From the NCBI GenBank assembly GCA_020431135.1, contig JAGQIT010000823.1, forward strand, positions 1,011 to 6,951: a DNA stretch of 5,941 nt, given 5' to 3'. This DNA is from Myxococcales bacterium (GTDB lineage Bacteria > Myxococcota_A > Polyangia > Nannocystales > Nannocystaceae). Under the pieces are notes generated by a model. It worked only from the letters and a program-made list of their open reading frames with translations, did no database searches and was not told the origin of the DNA. Shown one piece after another: positions 5,436-5,941 of the stretch. The stretch's first letter is position 1, and each line of letters starts with the position of its first letter. A program made the position numbers and the translations under genes.

Positions 5436-5941
5436 ATGCAGCCAGGGCCTGATCTCCGCGGTGCCACGCTCGCCGCTCGCTATCGGCTCGACGAGCTCGT
5501 CGGCTTCGGCGGCTCGGGCAACGTCTACGCGGCCCTCGATCTCCGTCTTCGGCGCGACGTGGCGGTGAAGGTCATCCACCCCTACTACGCCCGCGACGAG
5601 CAGCAACGGCTGCGGATCCGCCAAGAGGCGCTGCTCGGAGCGCGCCTCGCACACGAGCACCTGGCGCCGATCCTCGACCTCGGCGAGTACGTCTCCCGAG
5701 GAGACGTCCTGCCCTTCATCGTCATGCCGCTTCTTCGGGGCCGTACGCTCCGCGATCTCCTCAATCAGGGGGCGGTGCCCTGGCAAGCCGCGGCGTGCTG
5801 GGTGCATCAGCTCCTCCTCGGGCTGGCGGCGCTACACGGGGAGGGGGTGATCCACCGCGACGTCAAACCCGAGAACTGCCTGCTCGTCCGCGAGCGTGAG
5901 CGCGAGCGGCTGAAGCTCATCGACCTGGGGCTCGCCAAGCT
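5436..5941 (+). CDS. Ser/Thr protein kinase, N-terminal part (cut by window end)
   Basis: Eukaryotic-like (Hanks-type) Ser/Thr kinase: transfers ATP phosphate to Ser/Thr of target proteins. 168 residues are visible. Counting from 5436: glycine loop GFGGSG (23-28), ATP-binding Lys in VAVKVI (Lys45), helix-C Glu in RQEALL (Glu64), hinge region IVMPLLRGRTL (about 95-105), catalytic loop HRDVKPEN (140-147, with Asp142, Lys144, Asn147), and metal-binding motif DLG (163-165) in place of the usual DFG. All key catalytic residues are present, so it is probably active. A charged RERERER stretch sits between the catalytic loop and DLG. The activation segment, C-lobe and any transmembrane or sensor domain lie beyond 5941. 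An in-frame ATG at 5424 would add four residues; neither start has a good Shine-Dalgarno, and 5436 better fits the -10 spacing. The kinase diverges from the small HTH gene and probably shares its control region. Confidence 0.93.
   Translation, partial: MQPGPDLRGATLAARYRLDELVGFGGSGNVYAALDLRLRRDVAVKVIHPYYARDEQQRLRIRQEALLGARLAHEHLAPILDLGEYVSRGDVLPFIVMPLLRGRTLRDLLNQGAVPWQAAACWVHQLLLGLAALHGEGVIHRDVKPENCLLVRERERERLKLIDLGLAK

Noticed and set aside
5403..5807. 134-codon antisense frame opposite the kinase
   Set aside because: The plus strand encodes unmistakable kinase motifs; the antisense frame is a shadow.
1..5941. CRISPR array, tRNA, rRNA, insertion sequence or attachment site
   Set aside because: No regular spacer-repeat array, tRNA cloverleaf, transposase or flanking terminal repeats were seen.

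Overview
The window is very GC-rich, with strong G/C preference at third codon positions. It carries protein families typical of myxobacteria (Myxococcota): FG-GAP and VCBS-type beta-propeller lipoproteins, a 'Myxococcus cysteine-rich' disulfide repeat, and a bacterial Ser/Thr protein kinase. I infer a myxobacterium of the Polyangia/Nannocystis type. Species cannot be named from the sequence.

Layout: positions 1-467 hold no convincing gene, only a perfect 8-bp-arm dyad (293-313) and a -10-like hexamer just before gene 1. Three plus-strand genes for exported proteins follow. Gene 1 (468-2180) is an FG-GAP lipoprotein with a clear lipobox, a fibronectin-III-like segment and seven FG-GAP repeats. 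A 9-bp perfect hairpin sits directly on its stop codon. Gene 2 (2274-3635) is a lipoprotein with seven VCBS/FG-GAP-like blades, six of which carry Asp-rich calcium-loop motifs. Gene 3 (3640-4863) starts 4 nt after gene 2 and encodes a cysteine-rich disulfide repeat followed by seven blade-like repeats of a third kind. Each of the three products can therefore be read as a seven-bladed propeller, from three different repeat families, exported to the cell surface or periplasm. Genes 2 and 3 look like one operon; gene 1 looks like a separate unit.

The right end is a divergent regulatory module. A small XRE-like helix-turn-helix protein (5043-5300, minus strand) and a Ser/Thr protein kinase (from about 5436, plus strand, cut by the window end) diverge from an unusually AT-rich gap. 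That gap contains three abutting 19-bp sites (5354-5372, 5373-5391, 5392-5410). The outer two are near-perfect dyads of the form AGATG-N5-CATCT and the middle one is degenerate. The array is the best candidate for something undescribed here: probably the operator of the small regulator, with the third site covering the likely -35 element of the kinase promoter.

A recurring theme is the start-site layout. Genes 1 and 2 both have a TANNNT hexamer ending exactly 7 nt before the ATG, and the kinase has a weaker hexamer at the same distance. This suggests leaderless mRNAs.
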